Shown in pieces: positions 34,998 to 43,989 of a stretch of DNA of 64,000 nt. Source of the DNA: an uncultured Eubacteriales bacterium (GTDB lineage Bacteria; Bacillota; Clostridia; Oscillospirales; CAG-272). The translations under genes were made by a program, and so were the position numbers. The number at the start of each line of letters is the position of its first letter. Position 1 is the stretch's first letter. The stretch is taken from positions 1-64,000 of the forward strand of contig CAKRZE010000003.1 in the NCBI GenBank assembly GCA_934432725.1, written 5' to 3'. The notes under the pieces are model-generated. The model saw only the letters and a program-made list of their open reading frames with translations, did no database searches and was not told the DNA's origin.

Positions 34998-36218
34998 ATG
35001 CAGAAAATCGAAATGAAAACGCCTCTCGTTGAGATGGACGGAGACGAAATGACCAGAGTGCTCTGGAAAATGATCAAGGACGAGCTGATTTTGCCGTTTG
35101 TTGACCTGAAGACGGAATATTATGATCTTTCTCTGGTTGAACGGGAAAAAACGCACGATCAGGTGACGCTTGACAGTGCCTATGCCGCAAAAAAATACGG
35201 CGTTGCCGTAAAGTGCGCGACCATTACGCCGAACCGGCAGCGTGTGGAGGAATATCGCCTGACAAACATGTGGAAGAGCCCGAACGGAACGATCCGGGCG
35301 ATTATGGACGGAACAGTATTTCGCGCGCCGATTCTGATCGATTCGATCAAGCCGGCTGTCCGGACATGGAAAAAGCCGATCACCATTGCGCGTCATGCGT
35401 ACGGCGATGTTTATAAAGCAACGGAATTCCGGGTCCCCGGCAAGGGACGCGCCGAGCTGCTCTTTACGGATGAGGCGGGCAGGGAGTGCTTCCGCGAAAC
35501 GGTATATGATTTTGAATGCCCCGGCGTATTGCAGGGGCAGTATAATAAGGACTCCTCCATCCGTTCCTTTGCGCATGCGTGCTTCCGCTATGCGATAGCC
35601 ACAAAGCAGGATTTGTGGTTCTCCACAAAGGATACGATCTCCAAGCAGTATGATCAGACCTTTAAGCTGATTTTTGAGGAAATTTATGAGCAGGAGTATC
35701 GAAAGACCTTTGAAGAGCTCGGTATTACGTATTTTTATACGCTCATCGATGACGCTGTTGCCCGCGTGATCCGGAGCGAGGGCGGCTTTATCTGGGCGTG
35801 CAAAAACTATGACGGCGATGTTATGAGCGACATGGTATCGACCGCGTTCGGCTCGCTTGCGATGATGACCTCTGTTCTGGTGTCCCCGGACGGAAAGTAT
35901 GAATATGAAGCGGCACACGGAACGGTGACACGTCATTATTACCGGTATCTGAAGGGAGAAGAAACCTCCACCAATCCGATGGCAACGATTTTTGCATGGA
36001 GCGGTGCCTTGCGCAAACGCGGAGAACTGGATGCTCTGCCTGAGCTTGCCGCATATGCCGATAAGCTGGAGGCTGCTTGCCTCCGCACGCTTGACGACGG
36101 TATTATGACAAAGGACCTTTCCGGGCTGGTTTCCGGCGGAAAGCAGGTGCAGGCAGTGAATTCGCTTGCATTCATCAAGGCAATCCGCGCCCGGCTGGAG
36201 GAAGCGCTTTCCGTTTGA
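34998..36218 (+). CDS. icd: Isocitrate dehydrogenase, NADP-dependent (eukaryote-like type)
   Basis: It oxidises isocitrate to 2-oxoglutarate, completing the oxidative branch that feeds glutamate. The 406-residue protein starts KIEMKTPLVEMDGDEMTRVLW and has TITPNRQRVEE, KSPNGTIR, GSLAMMTSVLVSPDGK and TSTNPMATIFAWSGALRKR. This is the monomer-length NADP-IDH type II family, unlike E. coli Icd. The start at 34998 has GGAGAG upstream. The repeat block separates it from aconitase, but both genes share direction and probably a transcript. Confidence 0.95.
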   Translation: MQKIEMKTPLVEMDGDEMTRVLWKMIKDELILPFVDLKTEYYDLSLVEREKTHDQVTLDSAYAAKKYGVAVKCATITPNRQRVEEYRLTNMWKSPNGTIRAIMDGTVFRAPILIDSIKPAVRTWKKPITIARHAYGDVYKATEFRVPGKGRAELLFTDEAGRECFRETVYDFECPGVLQGQYNKDSSIRSFAHACFRYAIATKQDLWFSTKDTISKQYDQTFKLIFEEIYEQEYRKTFEELGITYFYTLIDDAVARVIRSEGGFIWACKNYDGDVMSDMVSTAFGSLAMMTSVLVSPDGKYEYEAAHGTVTRHYYRYLKGEETSTNPMATIFAWSGALRKRGELDALPELAAYADKLEAACLRTLDDGIMTKDLSGLVSGGKQVQAVNSLAFIKAIRARLEEALSV

Positions 36219-36375
36219 GCGGCATATGGCTCTGAACCGATCTCCGGAGCGGTTTGAGTGCGGCTTTGAGGCAGGGTTCCTGCTTCGGTGCGGCGATAAA
36301 GTGGGCAGAAAGACGGACGGTTTTCGGGATGTTTTTGTGCGTCTGCACAAAGAAGCGGTTTCTTCCGAAAAACAC

Positions 36376-36404
36376 TTGACAGAACGCGCAGTATCTGCTA
36401 CAAT
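36376..36404 (+). promoter_or_regulatory. Promoter of the T-box leader and ilvE-metY
   Basis: TTGACA at 36376-36381 and TACAAT at 36399-36404 are 17 nt apart, with TG one base before the -10 (extended -10). It lies directly upstream of the T-box leader. Confidence 0.9.
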
Positions 36405-36410
36405 GCATTT

Positions 36411-36721
36411 AAATGAAAGACAATGACGAAGACGGAAATAACGGAAATTTCACAGAGAGCCGCAGACGGTGCGATTGCGGTAAAGGAACGTTAGGGTTCT
36501 ATCGCTTCCGAGTCGGAGATCCGAATGCCTCACCGCGATTGGTTTGCGGCGGGGACAAGGAGGGTTTCCCGTGATTGCCGCGTCAGTGCATAGGACTTGT
36601 CAGAGTCCGAAAGGCGGTTCCGGAGCAGTGATTGTGAGGGCTTCGGGGCAATTTGAGTGGTGCCGCGGGATATCAAGGATGATGCCCGTCTCAAGGTTTT
36701 AACTTTGGGGCGGGTTTTTGT
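36411..36721 (+). promoter_or_regulatory. T-box leader controlling ilvE-metY
   Basis: T-box RNAs sense uncharged tRNA and switch a terminator. The T-box sequence GAGTGGTGCCGCGGG is at 36655-36669. Its GAG and GCGGG can pair with CCCG and CTC at 36685-36692 as an antiterminator. The same 3' arm otherwise pairs with GGGGCGGG to form a terminator ending in TTTTT (36685-36719). A Stem I candidate is GCCGCA/TGCGGC (36469-36550) enclosing CGGTG/CACCG. The bulge TGGT fits a tRNA with discriminator A, such as Met, Ile, Leu or Val. In the specifier region the candidates are ATG near 36525 and ATC near 36519; I cannot decide between them. Confidence 0.85.
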
Positions 36722-36984
36722 TTTGAAGGGGACATGGGCATCATGCGGCAAGAGACAGGCTGAAAGCACAGCCGTGAGCTTGAATGCGGCTTTTTTGAAA
36801 CGCCGGTTTCTTATGATCTCCCCGCGCATGCCGTTTTCCGTTTGTCAGAGCGCTTCACTGCTGCGGCGGAGGGAAGCCCGGAGACCGCCCTGGAAGAGCA
36901 TTCCGGCAGGATGGCTGTCCCTCTTTTAAAAACCCGCACAGAGAATGAAGCAGAATATCTATATATGGATGAGGAGTGATCAAC

Positions 36985-38052
36985 ATGCTGCAAATTAAGA
37001 TCGAAAAGACGGAAAGCCCGAAAAAAAAGCCGGAAAAAGGGGAAAAGCTCGGCTTCGGACACATCTTCACCGACCATATGTTTCTGATGAACTACACAGA
37101 GGGGAAGGGCTGGCACGATCCCCGCGTGGTGCCGTTCGGGAGCCTGACGCTCTCTCCTGCGTCAATGGTATTTCATTACGGACAGGAAATGTTTGAGGGC
37201 TTGAAGGCATATAAGGGACGTGACGGGAAGGTATATCTGTTCCGCCCCGATATGAATGCCCGCCGCGCGGTTGACTCCTGCGACCGGCTCTGCATCCCGC
37301 AGATTCCAGAGGAGGATTTTGTTCAGGCGATCAGGACCGTAGTGGATGTGGACAGAGACTGGATTCCGGAGGATGAGGGTGCCTCGCTCTATATCCGTCC
37401 GTTTATCATTGCAACCGATGCGTTTTTAGGGGTAGCCCCCTCAAAGACCTATCTGTTTATCGTTATTCTTTCCCCGTCCGGCGCATACTACGAAAGCGGA
37501 CTTGCCCCGGTCGGAATCTGGATCGAGGACGAATATGTGCGCGCGGTGCGCGGCGGTATGGGCTATGCCAAAACGGGAGGCAACTATGCCGCGTCTTTGA
37601 TCGCACAGGTGAAGGCGCATGACAGCGGATTTTCGCAGGTGCTTTGGCTGGACGGTGTGGAGCGGAAATATATTGAAGAGGTAGGCGCAATGAATATCTT
37701 CTTCAAAATCAAGGGGACGGTGCTCACTCCGGCGCTGAACGGCAGTATTCTGCCCGGAATCACCCGGAATTCCGTATTGGCGCTTTGCCGGCAATGGGGC
37801 ATTCCCGCCGAGGAAAAGAAAATCTCGGTGGATGAGCTTGTGAAGGCTGCGGAGGACGGCACACTGGAGGAGGTATTCGGAACCGGCACGGCGGCGGTGA
37901 TTTCCCCGGTCGGGCGTCTGCGCTATAAGGAAGATGTGATGCAGATCGGAGACGGCAGAATCGGCGCTCTGACACAGAGACTTTATGATACGCTGACGGG
38001 CATTCAGTGGGGAAAGACCGCAGACCCGTTCGGCTGGAGAGTGGAGGTTTGA
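36985..38052 (+). CDS. ilvE: Branched-chain amino acid aminotransferase
   Basis: This PLP enzyme transfers amino groups between glutamate and branched-chain keto acids; members can also transaminate the keto acid of methionine. The 355-residue protein is of the class IV, BCAT group I-like type, with FGSLTLSPASMVFHYGQEMFEGLKAY, YIRPFIIAT, the PLP lysine in YAKTGGNYAASL and EEVGAMNIFF. GAGGAG lies 9 nt before the ATG. It is separated by 1 bp from metY, so it is cotranslated with a methionine-synthesis gene under the T-box leader. Confidence 0.93.
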   Translation: MLQIKIEKTESPKKKPEKGEKLGFGHIFTDHMFLMNYTEGKGWHDPRVVPFGSLTLSPASMVFHYGQEMFEGLKAYKGRDGKVYLFRPDMNARRAVDSCDRLCIPQIPEEDFVQAIRTVVDVDRDWIPEDEGASLYIRPFIIATDAFLGVAPSKTYLFIVILSPSGAYYESGLAPVGIWIEDEYVRAVRGGMGYAKTGGNYAASLIAQVKAHDSGFSQVLWLDGVERKYIEEVGAMNIFFKIKGTVLTPALNGSILPGITRNSVLALCRQWGIPAEEKKISVDELVKAAEDGTLEEVFGTGTAAVISPVGRLRYKEDVMQIGDGRIGALTQRLYDTLTGIQWGKTADPFGWRVEV

Positions 38053-38053
38053 G

Positions 38054-39340
38054 ATGAAGGAAAAAAGAGAGCTGGATACCGTATGCGTACAGGGCGGCTA
38101 TACACCGTCAAACGGAGAGCCGAGACAGATTCCGATTGTTCAGAGCACAACGTTTCAGTATGCAACCGGGGAGGATATGGGAAAGCTGTTTGACCTGGAG
38201 GCATCCGGATATTTCTATTCGCGGCTCCAAAATCCGACCTGCGATCATGTCGCTGCCAAGATCGCTCAGCTGGAGGGAGGGACAGCTGCAATGCTGACCT
38301 CCTCCGGGCAGGCTGCGAACTTCTATGCGGTGTTCAATATCGCGTCCTGCGGGGATCATGTGGTGGCTTCCTCGTCCATCTACGGCGGAACCTATAATCT
38401 GTTTGCGGTCACGATGAAAAAGATGGGGGTATCGTTTACCTTCCTTTCTCCGCATGCCACGGACGAAGAGCTGGACGCCGCGTTTCGCCCGAACACCAAG
38501 GCTGTTTTCGGTGAAACGATTGCCAATCCCGCCTTGACTGTACTTGATATAGAGCGGTTTGCCGCAGCTGCTCACCGGCACGGCGTTCCGCTGATTGTAG
38601 ACAATACCTTTGCTACGCCGGTGAATTGCCGTCCGTTTGAATGGGGAGCGGATATTGTGACGCACTCTACCACAAAGTATATGGACGGGCATGGGGCAGC
38701 TGTCGGCGGATGCATTGTGGACTCCGGCAAATTTGACTGGATGGCGCATGCAGAGCGGTTTCCGGGACTGTGCACGCCGGACGAAAGCTATCACGGCATC
38801 ACATATGCCGAAAAGTTCGGGAACGCAGGCGGCTATATTGTGAAGGCGACTGCGCAGCTGATGCGGGATTTTGGATCCACGCCTTCTCCGCAGAGTGCAT
38901 TTCTTCTGAATCTAGGGCTGGAGAGTCTGCATGTCAGGATGAAGCGGCACTGCGAGAACGGAATGGCAGTGGCTTCCTATCTGGAAAAGCATCCGAAAAT
39001 CAAATGGGTCGTGTATCCGGGACTGCCGTCGGGGAGCGACTATGCTCTTTCGCAAAAGTATCTGCCCAGCGGCTCCTGCGGGGTGGTCAGCTTCGGCGTT
39101 GCGGGCGGAAGAGAGGCTGCGGAGCAGTTTATGCGGCATCTGCGGCTTGCTGCGATTGAGACGCATGTGGCGGACGCCCGCACCTGCTGTCTGCACCCGG
39201 CAAGCACAACGCACCGCCAGATGAACGATGCGGAGCTGGAGGCTGCGGGGGTTTCTCCGGATCTTGTCCGCTTCTCCTGCGGTCTGGAGAGCGCTTCGGA
39301 CCTGATCGCGGATATAGAGCAGGCGCTGGAGCAGCTTTGA
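38054..39340 (+). CDS. metY: O-acetylhomoserine sulfhydrylase (aminocarboxypropyltransferase)
   Basis: It converts O-acetylhomoserine plus sulfide to homocysteine. The 428-residue protein belongs to the Cys/Met metabolism PLP family. It has QSTTFQYATGEDM, YSRLQNPTCD, SSSIYGGTYNL, the PLP lysine in HSTTKYMDGHG and RFSCGLE near the end. The long form and VQGGYTPSNGEPRQIP are typical of MetY. It starts 1 bp after the ilvE stop. It matches the MetA downstream, which appears to make the acetylated substrate. Confidence 0.93.
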   Translation: MKEKRELDTVCVQGGYTPSNGEPRQIPIVQSTTFQYATGEDMGKLFDLEASGYFYSRLQNPTCDHVAAKIAQLEGGTAAMLTSSGQAANFYAVFNIASCGDHVVASSSIYGGTYNLFAVTMKKMGVSFTFLSPHATDEELDAAFRPNTKAVFGETIANPALTVLDIERFAAAAHRHGVPLIVDNTFATPVNCRPFEWGADIVTHSTTKYMDGHGAAVGGCIVDSGKFDWMAHAERFPGLCTPDESYHGITYAEKFGNAGGYIVKATAQLMRDFGSTPSPQSAFLLNLGLESLHVRMKRHCENGMAVASYLEKHPKIKWVVYPGLPSGSDYALSQKYLPSGSCGVVSFGVAGGREAAEQFMRHLRLAAIETHVADARTCCLHPASTTHRQMNDAELEAAGVSPDLVRFSCGLESASDLIADIEQALEQL

Positions 39341-39578
39341 GCCTTGCATCGGAGCCGACTGCTCCGCCTTTGACCCGAATCCGGCTTTGATGCGCGGAAT
39401 GCTGCGGCTCCGACCGGATAGCGGGTATTGCAGGAAGCGCAGAAGAATAGAATGAAACAACAGGGAATGCCCCGGTTTACCGCTGCCTGATGGCACGGCG
39501 GAATCGGAGCTTTTCCGTCCGGCGGCTGTTTTGCCGGAAACACAGCAACGATGATATCTGACGAAAGGAATTCCGTAT

Positions 39579-40496
39579 ATGCCGATCAAAATCCCGAATC
39601 ACCTTCCCGCCGTGGAAACGCTGACCAAGGAAAATATATTTGTGATGACCGAAACCCGTGCCGTCACACAGGATATCCGTCCGCTCCGCATCCTGCTTCT
39701 GAATCTGATGCCCACCAAGATTGATACGGAAACGCAGCTTGCCAGACTGCTCGGAAACACACCGCTTCAGGTGGAGATGGATCTGCTCTATACGGAGAGT
39801 CACAAATCCAAAAACACACCGGAGGATCATCTCCTCGCTTTTTACAAAACCTTTCGGGAGGTCAGAGAGAACCGGTATGACGGCATGATTGTCACCGGCG
39901 CACCGGTTGAGCAGCTGCCCTTTGAAGAGGTGGAATACTGGGAGGAGCTGTGCGATATTTTTGAATGGACGAAAACCCATGTACACAGCACGTTTCATAT
40001 CTGCTGGGGTGCACAGGCAGGACTGTACTATCATTTCGGCATTCCGAAGGTGCCCTTGCCGCAGAAGCTGTCCGGCGTGTTCCGGCATGTGGTGGAATAC
40101 CGGAATGCGATTCTGCTGCGCGGCTTTGATGACGCCTTCATGGCGCCGCATTCGCGCCATACAACGGTGCGGCGGGAGGATATCGAAGCGGTTCCCGGAA
40201 TCCGGATCCTGGCAAGCTCGCCGGAAGCCGGCGTGTACGCAGCCATGACCAAGGACGGCAAACAGATTTTCATTACCGGGCATTCGGAGTATGATGCGGA
40301 TACCCTGAAAAAGGAATATCTGCGGGATAAAAAGCGCGGAATGGCTGTAGAGCCGCCGGTGCATTATTTTCCGGGCGATGATGACACCAGAGAGCCTCTT
40401 GTCACGTGGCGTTCCCACGCCAATCTGCTCTATTCCAACTGGCTGAACTATTTTGTATATCAGACAACGCCCTATGATCTTTCCAGCATTCAATAG
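39579..40496 (+). CDS. metA: Homoserine O-acetyltransferase (MetA type)
   Basis: It acylates homoserine as the first committed step of methionine synthesis. The 305-residue protein has the MetA start MPIKIPNHLPAVETL, the catalytic Cys in HICWGAQAGLYY (about residue 142), and TGHSEYD. The specificity position reads TGAPVEQLPFEEV: Glu after PV is the residue associated with acetyl-CoA use, while succinyl-CoA enzymes have Gly there. MetY upstream agrees with acetylation. AAAGGA precedes the ATG. The 238-bp gap from metY contains no recognised SAM riboswitch. Confidence 0.93.
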   Translation: MPIKIPNHLPAVETLTKENIFVMTETRAVTQDIRPLRILLLNLMPTKIDTETQLARLLGNTPLQVEMDLLYTESHKSKNTPEDHLLAFYKTFREVRENRYDGMIVTGAPVEQLPFEEVEYWEELCDIFEWTKTHVHSTFHICWGAQAGLYYHFGIPKVPLPQKLSGVFRHVVEYRNAILLRGFDDAFMAPHSRHTTVRREDIEAVPGIRILASSPEAGVYAAMTKDGKQIFITGHSEYDADTLKKEYLRDKKRGMAVEPPVHYFPGDDDTREPLVTWRSHANLLYSNWLNYFVYQTTPYDLSSIQ

Positions 40497-40767
40497 CCGC
40501 AGGCAACGAGGCGCTGCTCCGGGCTGCGGCTGAACCTCCGGCTTTTGGCGAATGCTTCCGTCTGCTTTTCAGACTGCCTCCTTTCAGGCAGACCGGCAGT
40601 AAAAGGACGGCAGCCGGTCAAAGAGCGTCTGCCGGCTTAAAACGGGACGCCGGAAGCATGGGATTGGCAGCTGACAACTGTGCCTGAACACATGGCGCCG
40701 GAAATAAGGCGGGGAGACAGGTTGCCGGGATAAGAAATACGAAGCCTCTTATGGCACATTCCGAAGA

Positions 40768-40812
40768 AAAAACCCTGAACGGCAGGCGCATGCCTCCATT
40801 TCAGGGTTTTTG
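40768..40812 (+). terminator. Terminator of the methionine operon
   Basis: AAACCCTGAA pairs with TTCAGGGTTT, with an inner AGGC-GCAT-GCCT hairpin, and ends in TTTTTG. It lies about 270 bp after metA; the space between shows no gene. Confidence 0.8.
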
Positions 40813-41127
40813 TAATATGTGGGGTATCTGTACCGCCGCAAAGCCTGTCCTTTGACGAATTTCAAAGGCATATCTGGGCAGCACGCGGCGGCGCAAGCCG
40901 GGTCTGATTTGGGCGAAGCCGTCTGCGGAGGGCTGTTATAAATTTGATGGCTTTAACAGCCCATCTGAAATGTCGGGCTGGATTTCGGCATTTTTGATGC
41001 TGTCTTGGCGCTTTTGCCCGCATCCTTTGCTTTTTCGTTTTTTCAGTGGCAAAACAGGGGTGTTCGCTGTCCAAACCGATGCCGAAGGGCAGACTCCATT
41101 TCCGGCGTAATACAGTATGCGTGCAGG
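40813..41127. other. Gene-free stretch
   Basis: No gene or structured RNA was recognised between the methionine operon terminator and the convergent nucleotidyltransferase gene. Confidence 0.55.
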
Positions 41128-42339
41128 CTACAGAATGCCGTATTGCCGCAAAAGGCGAATCCTGCTTTGGGCAAGCCGGAGACTTGCGCCTGCGCTGTCG
41201 TCCGGATGTGTTCTCATTTCGGCTGCATAGCGGAAAAATCTTGATATCCATGCGGCAGGGAGGAGCAGGGGATGCTTCCGGAGGTACGGGTAACGCACCT
41301 CCATGTATTTTTTGTCCGGAAAAAGGCTGTGAAGGATACCGGGCTGCTTTCCGGAGCGGTTTGCCTTCAGTGCATTCAGCGTGACTGTGGACGAGTGCAG
41401 TCTGGTCAGGCTGTTTGCACCGTGTACGCCTCCGTCCAGCATATCGGCAAGCATGGGCAGCGGATCGACCCGGATGGCACGCCAAGCGGGGGGGAGGGGG
41501 AACTGAAAGCCGAGATAGGCTTCCGCAAGTTCAAACTGTGCCGCGGCAAACAGCTCTGCATGGACGCTTTGGCATTGCCGGAGCAGAAGCTGCCAGTCAA
41601 TGTGTTCCGCATGGGCGGTTATCCAGAGCGCAATGTCACAGGTCTGCCGGATACCGACTCCGCTGACAATAAAGTGCTTGCGTGCGTGCAGAAGGAGATA
41701 TAAAAGATGGGTGTGCGGCGGGAGAGAGAGCATGCCGTCTGCCGATTCCGCTTCGGTCTTCAGGGAGGTATGGAAGAAGGCGTTCAGATCATCGGGACCG
41801 GAGTCGAACAGGCGGCGGTGCAGCTCGATAAAGAGGCACCGCTTGTCGTCCCGGAAGCCGATTTCGTCTGCTGTTTCCGCATCGGCGCCGGAGACATCCT
41901 GTGATAAGCCGTATGCAAGAAGCTCCCTGCGGCAGTCCGAAAATTCTTCCTCCGGCACATACAGGTCGTCATCTGCGCTGATGCGGAAGTTTTGACGCGG
42001 GTAGAGCCGGCTGCACAGGCTTCCCTTTACCACAACAGGATGAAGTCCCTTTCCGCGCAGCTTTTGATACAGGGCTTTGAACTCAATGGACTGCGTCACC
42101 TGCCGTATGACCTGTGCGGCGGCGATCCGGCGGTATTCCGAAAAACGGGCGGGCAGCGTGGAGATGCCGGCATCAAAGAGCGCCTCGACCACAAACGGCA
42201 GGAGGAACTGCCGATAAGACAGGGCAAGCAGGTCATTCCATTCGGAGTCGGTCAGGGCAGGCAGAAGCGCCGTCTCAAGCGGCGTTTGCTGCAGCTCCGA
42301 CCGGAGTATATAAAGAAAAGCAGACTGTGCATTTGTCAT
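41128..42339 (-). CDS. Nucleotidyltransferase-family protein (lasso-peptide accessory-like)
   Basis: The 403-residue product matches the uncharacterised nucleotidyltransferase family with NTP_transf_5-type fold. The signature HPVVVKGSLCSRLYP and then RISADDDLYV provides the acidic residues of the active site; EFSDCRREL and FIELHRRLFD follow. Such proteins accompany HPr-kinase-like and PqqD-like proteins in firmicute lasso-peptide clusters, where they are thought to modify phosphorylated peptides. Here it follows those two genes, but a 164-bp gap separates it from pqqD. No asparagine-synthetase-like cyclase or protease gene is near. Its role is thus unclear. Confidence 0.8.
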   Translation of the reverse strand: MTNAQSAFLYILRSELQQTPLETALLPALTDSEWNDLLALSYRQFLLPFVVEALFDAGISTLPARFSEYRRIAAAQVIRQVTQSIEFKALYQKLRGKGLHPVVVKGSLCSRLYPRQNFRISADDDLYVPEEEFSDCRRELLAYGLSQDVSGADAETADEIGFRDDKRCLFIELHRRLFDSGPDDLNAFFHTSLKTEAESADGMLSLPPHTHLLYLLLHARKHFIVSGVGIRQTCDIALWITAHAEHIDWQLLLRQCQSVHAELFAAAQFELAEAYLGFQFPLPPAWRAIRVDPLPMLADMLDGGVHGANSLTRLHSSTVTLNALKANRSGKQPGILHSLFPDKKYMEVRYPYLRKHPLLLPAAWISRFFRYAAEMRTHPDDSAGASLRLAQSRIRLLRQYGIL

Positions 42340-42503
42340 AGCGAAGGACCGGGCTTTCCGGCGGGAAAAGCTTCCTTTCGGGAGGATTTGAGGTGGGTTT
42401 TCTGTAGAAGCAGCGGACAGGGGGAGGGGCAGATGATTTTCGACCTGAACCGGTTTGATTGCAGCATCCCGGCGGGGGCATCGGGAAGGGTACGGCGGAT
42501 GCG

Positions 42504-42794
42504 CTACGGATTTTCTTCCTGTTCGGATAAATAACCGTTTTTCTTCAGGATATCATAGAATTTCCGGAACGCAGCATGGGCGGTTTCTTCGGAAACATCG
42601 AAATCCTGCATGACCTGCCGGACGATTTCGGCTTCGGCAGTCTGCTTTTCCATAAGCCGCCAAAAATAAGCGCCTGCCGGATTGATTCCCTTCACATAAG
42701 GAAGCTTTCCGCGTGCCGACCCCGCCGCGATGAGCATTGCTTCGCCGCAGACCTGGGCAAGGACGACATCCGGATGAAGGCGATAGGTTTTCAT
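42504..42794 (-). CDS. PqqD-family peptide-binding protein
   Basis: The 96-residue protein has the PqqD profile: LHPDVVLAQVCGEAML, the central NPAGAYFWRLMEK, EIVRQVMQDFDVSEE and a C-terminal FYDILKKNGYL. PqqD proteins are RiPP recognition elements that present leader peptides to modifying enzymes. The start at 42794 has AAAGGAGG upstream and overlaps the end of the kinase-like gene by 4 bp, so the two are coupled. An open frame extends to 42869, but that part is unrelated. Confidence 0.85.
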   Translation of the reverse strand: MKTYRLHPDVVLAQVCGEAMLIAAGSARGKLPYVKGINPAGAYFWRLMEKQTAEAEIVRQVMQDFDVSEETAHAAFRKFYDILKKNGYLSEQEENP

Positions 42795-43513
42795 GAAAGA
42801 ACCTCCTTTGTCAAGGTATTGCGGCAGAGCCGTGCGGAGGCTTCGTCCCCTTTGTTTGTCAGAAGCCACAGCGGCGTGGTATTCAAAAGCTGCTCCTCCA
42901 GCGCACAGACTGCCCCGACGTCGGCAGGGGTCAGGCGGCTGAACATAAATTGCGTAAAAAGCGGAACGGCAGCTTCCTTCGCACCGATTCTTTGTATGTG
43001 ATTCTCCTGCCCCTGCCGCAGAAGGATGATTCCGCCGAGCGGCGCGGATGCAAGCTGCCCCATGTTTTCTTTTCCCATCCAGGGGGAGGAGTGAACCAAG
43101 ATGCGTCCGTTATCCTGAAAGGACAAAAACGGTTTGTCTCCGTTCAGAATCCGGATTTCATCGCCGAACAGAAGCTTCCAGAGAAGATACTGCGTGGTTT
43201 TGCCGGTGCCGCTGTGCGCCGAGAAAATCCACGCTTTTTCCTTCCATAGAAATGCGGTTCCGTGGAAAAGGACGCGTGAGAACGGAATAAGGGCATCAGA
43301 GACCGCGAGGGACAGCTCCATAAATTCGATATATTCATGGGATTCACCGACAGGATAGTGAGGGACTGCTGCGGAGAGTGCTTCCGCTGTGACTTCTGCG
43401 GAGCATCGCGCCGGAAGCGGAGTAGAATAGAGGGAGAGCACGGGGGGACAGTGCTTTCCGCGCAGAGAAATTCCGATGGGGATATCTGCGAGAAGGATGG
43501 TTTTTCTGATCAT
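42791..43513 (-). CDS. HPr-kinase-like P-loop protein
   Basis: The 240-residue protein contains a P-loop AHSGTGKTTQYLLWKLL (about residue 103) followed by ILNGDKPFL and HSSPWMGKENMG. This is the pattern of HPr-kinase/PEP-carboxykinase-like proteins associated with PqqD and nucleotidyltransferases. In lasso-peptide clusters the homologous kinase phosphorylates the precursor C-terminus. The start at 43513 is uncertain, because no clear ribosome binding site is visible; a TTG at 43531 is an alternative. Its 4-bp overlap with pqqD shows they form a unit. Residues 1-100 are poorly conserved by eye. Confidence 0.75.
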   Translation of the reverse strand: MIRKTILLADIPIGISLRGKHCPPVLSLYSTPLPARCSAEVTAEALSAAVPHYPVGESHEYIEFMELSLAVSDALIPFSRVLFHGTAFLWKEKAWIFSAHSGTGKTTQYLLWKLLFGDEIRILNGDKPFLSFQDNGRILVHSSPWMGKENMGQLASAPLGGIILLRQGQENHIQRIGAKEAAVPLFTQFMFSRLTPADVGAVCALEEQLLNTTPLWLLTNKGDEASARLCRNTLTKEVLS

Positions 43514-43750
43514 ATTACGGTTTTGTATCAATTCGTTTCAAACGGTGTGTCGAATGGCATACTCTGAAAACGGCGTGTCGAACGCAATGCTCGGAAAAAG
43601 GAGGGCGGTCGGCTGCCGCAGGGGAAAATCCGGCGGAAGTGCAGATATCGGTTATGAAAACCGGAATCTGCCGGGCAGCAGAGCCGCATGCAGCTTGCCG
43701 GTCAATTCCGTATCGCTTTTTCCGGCTTGGAAAAAGGGGTTATGACAGAA

Positions 43751-43793
43751 GCGGCAGAGGGGAGAAACGTGCTGTCTCTCCATCCTCTGCCGC
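43751..43793 (-). terminator. Terminator after the 57-residue peptide gene
   Basis: GCGGCAGAGG pairs with CCTCTGCCGC, extended inside by GGAGA/TCTCC. The T-tract on the minus strand is weak. It separates the von Willebrand operon from the kinase-like gene; 43514-43750 shows no other gene. Confidence 0.6.
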
Positions 43794-43800
43794 AGTTCGG

Positions 43801-43974
43801 TTATCCGATGCTTCTGATGTTGCCTGAACCGTCCAGAATTACTCGTCTTCCGTCCGGCAGGGTTGCAGCATACAGGTCGGGACCGATGCTTTCAAAATGT
43901 CCGCCGCCGGAGGTGGGAATGTCGATTCCGTTCTGCTCCAGCACATCGGAGAGATCAGCGTTCAAAATATCCAT
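43801..43974 (-). CDS. 57-residue peptide of unknown function
   Basis: It starts MDILNADLSDVLEQNGIDIP, has a Gly-rich TSGGGHFESIGP and ends LPDGRRVILDGSGNIRSIG. The gene lies 15 bp after the von Willebrand protein stop with AAAGGA at a proper distance, and ends just before a hairpin, so it is likely translated. It has no Cys, no signal peptide and no membrane segment. It might be a precursor peptide for the kinase-PqqD-nucleotidyltransferase trio 290 bp downstream, or a small partner of the secreted protein. Neither is shown. Confidence 0.6.
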   Translation of the reverse strand: MDILNADLSDVLEQNGIDIPTSGGGHFESIGPDLYAATLPDGRRVILDGSGNIRSIG

Positions 43975-43989
43975 GGCATATTCCTTTCG

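Noticed and set aside
39341..39578. SAM riboswitch before metA
   Set aside because: The conserved SAM-I core segments are not present; only a local hairpin is seen.
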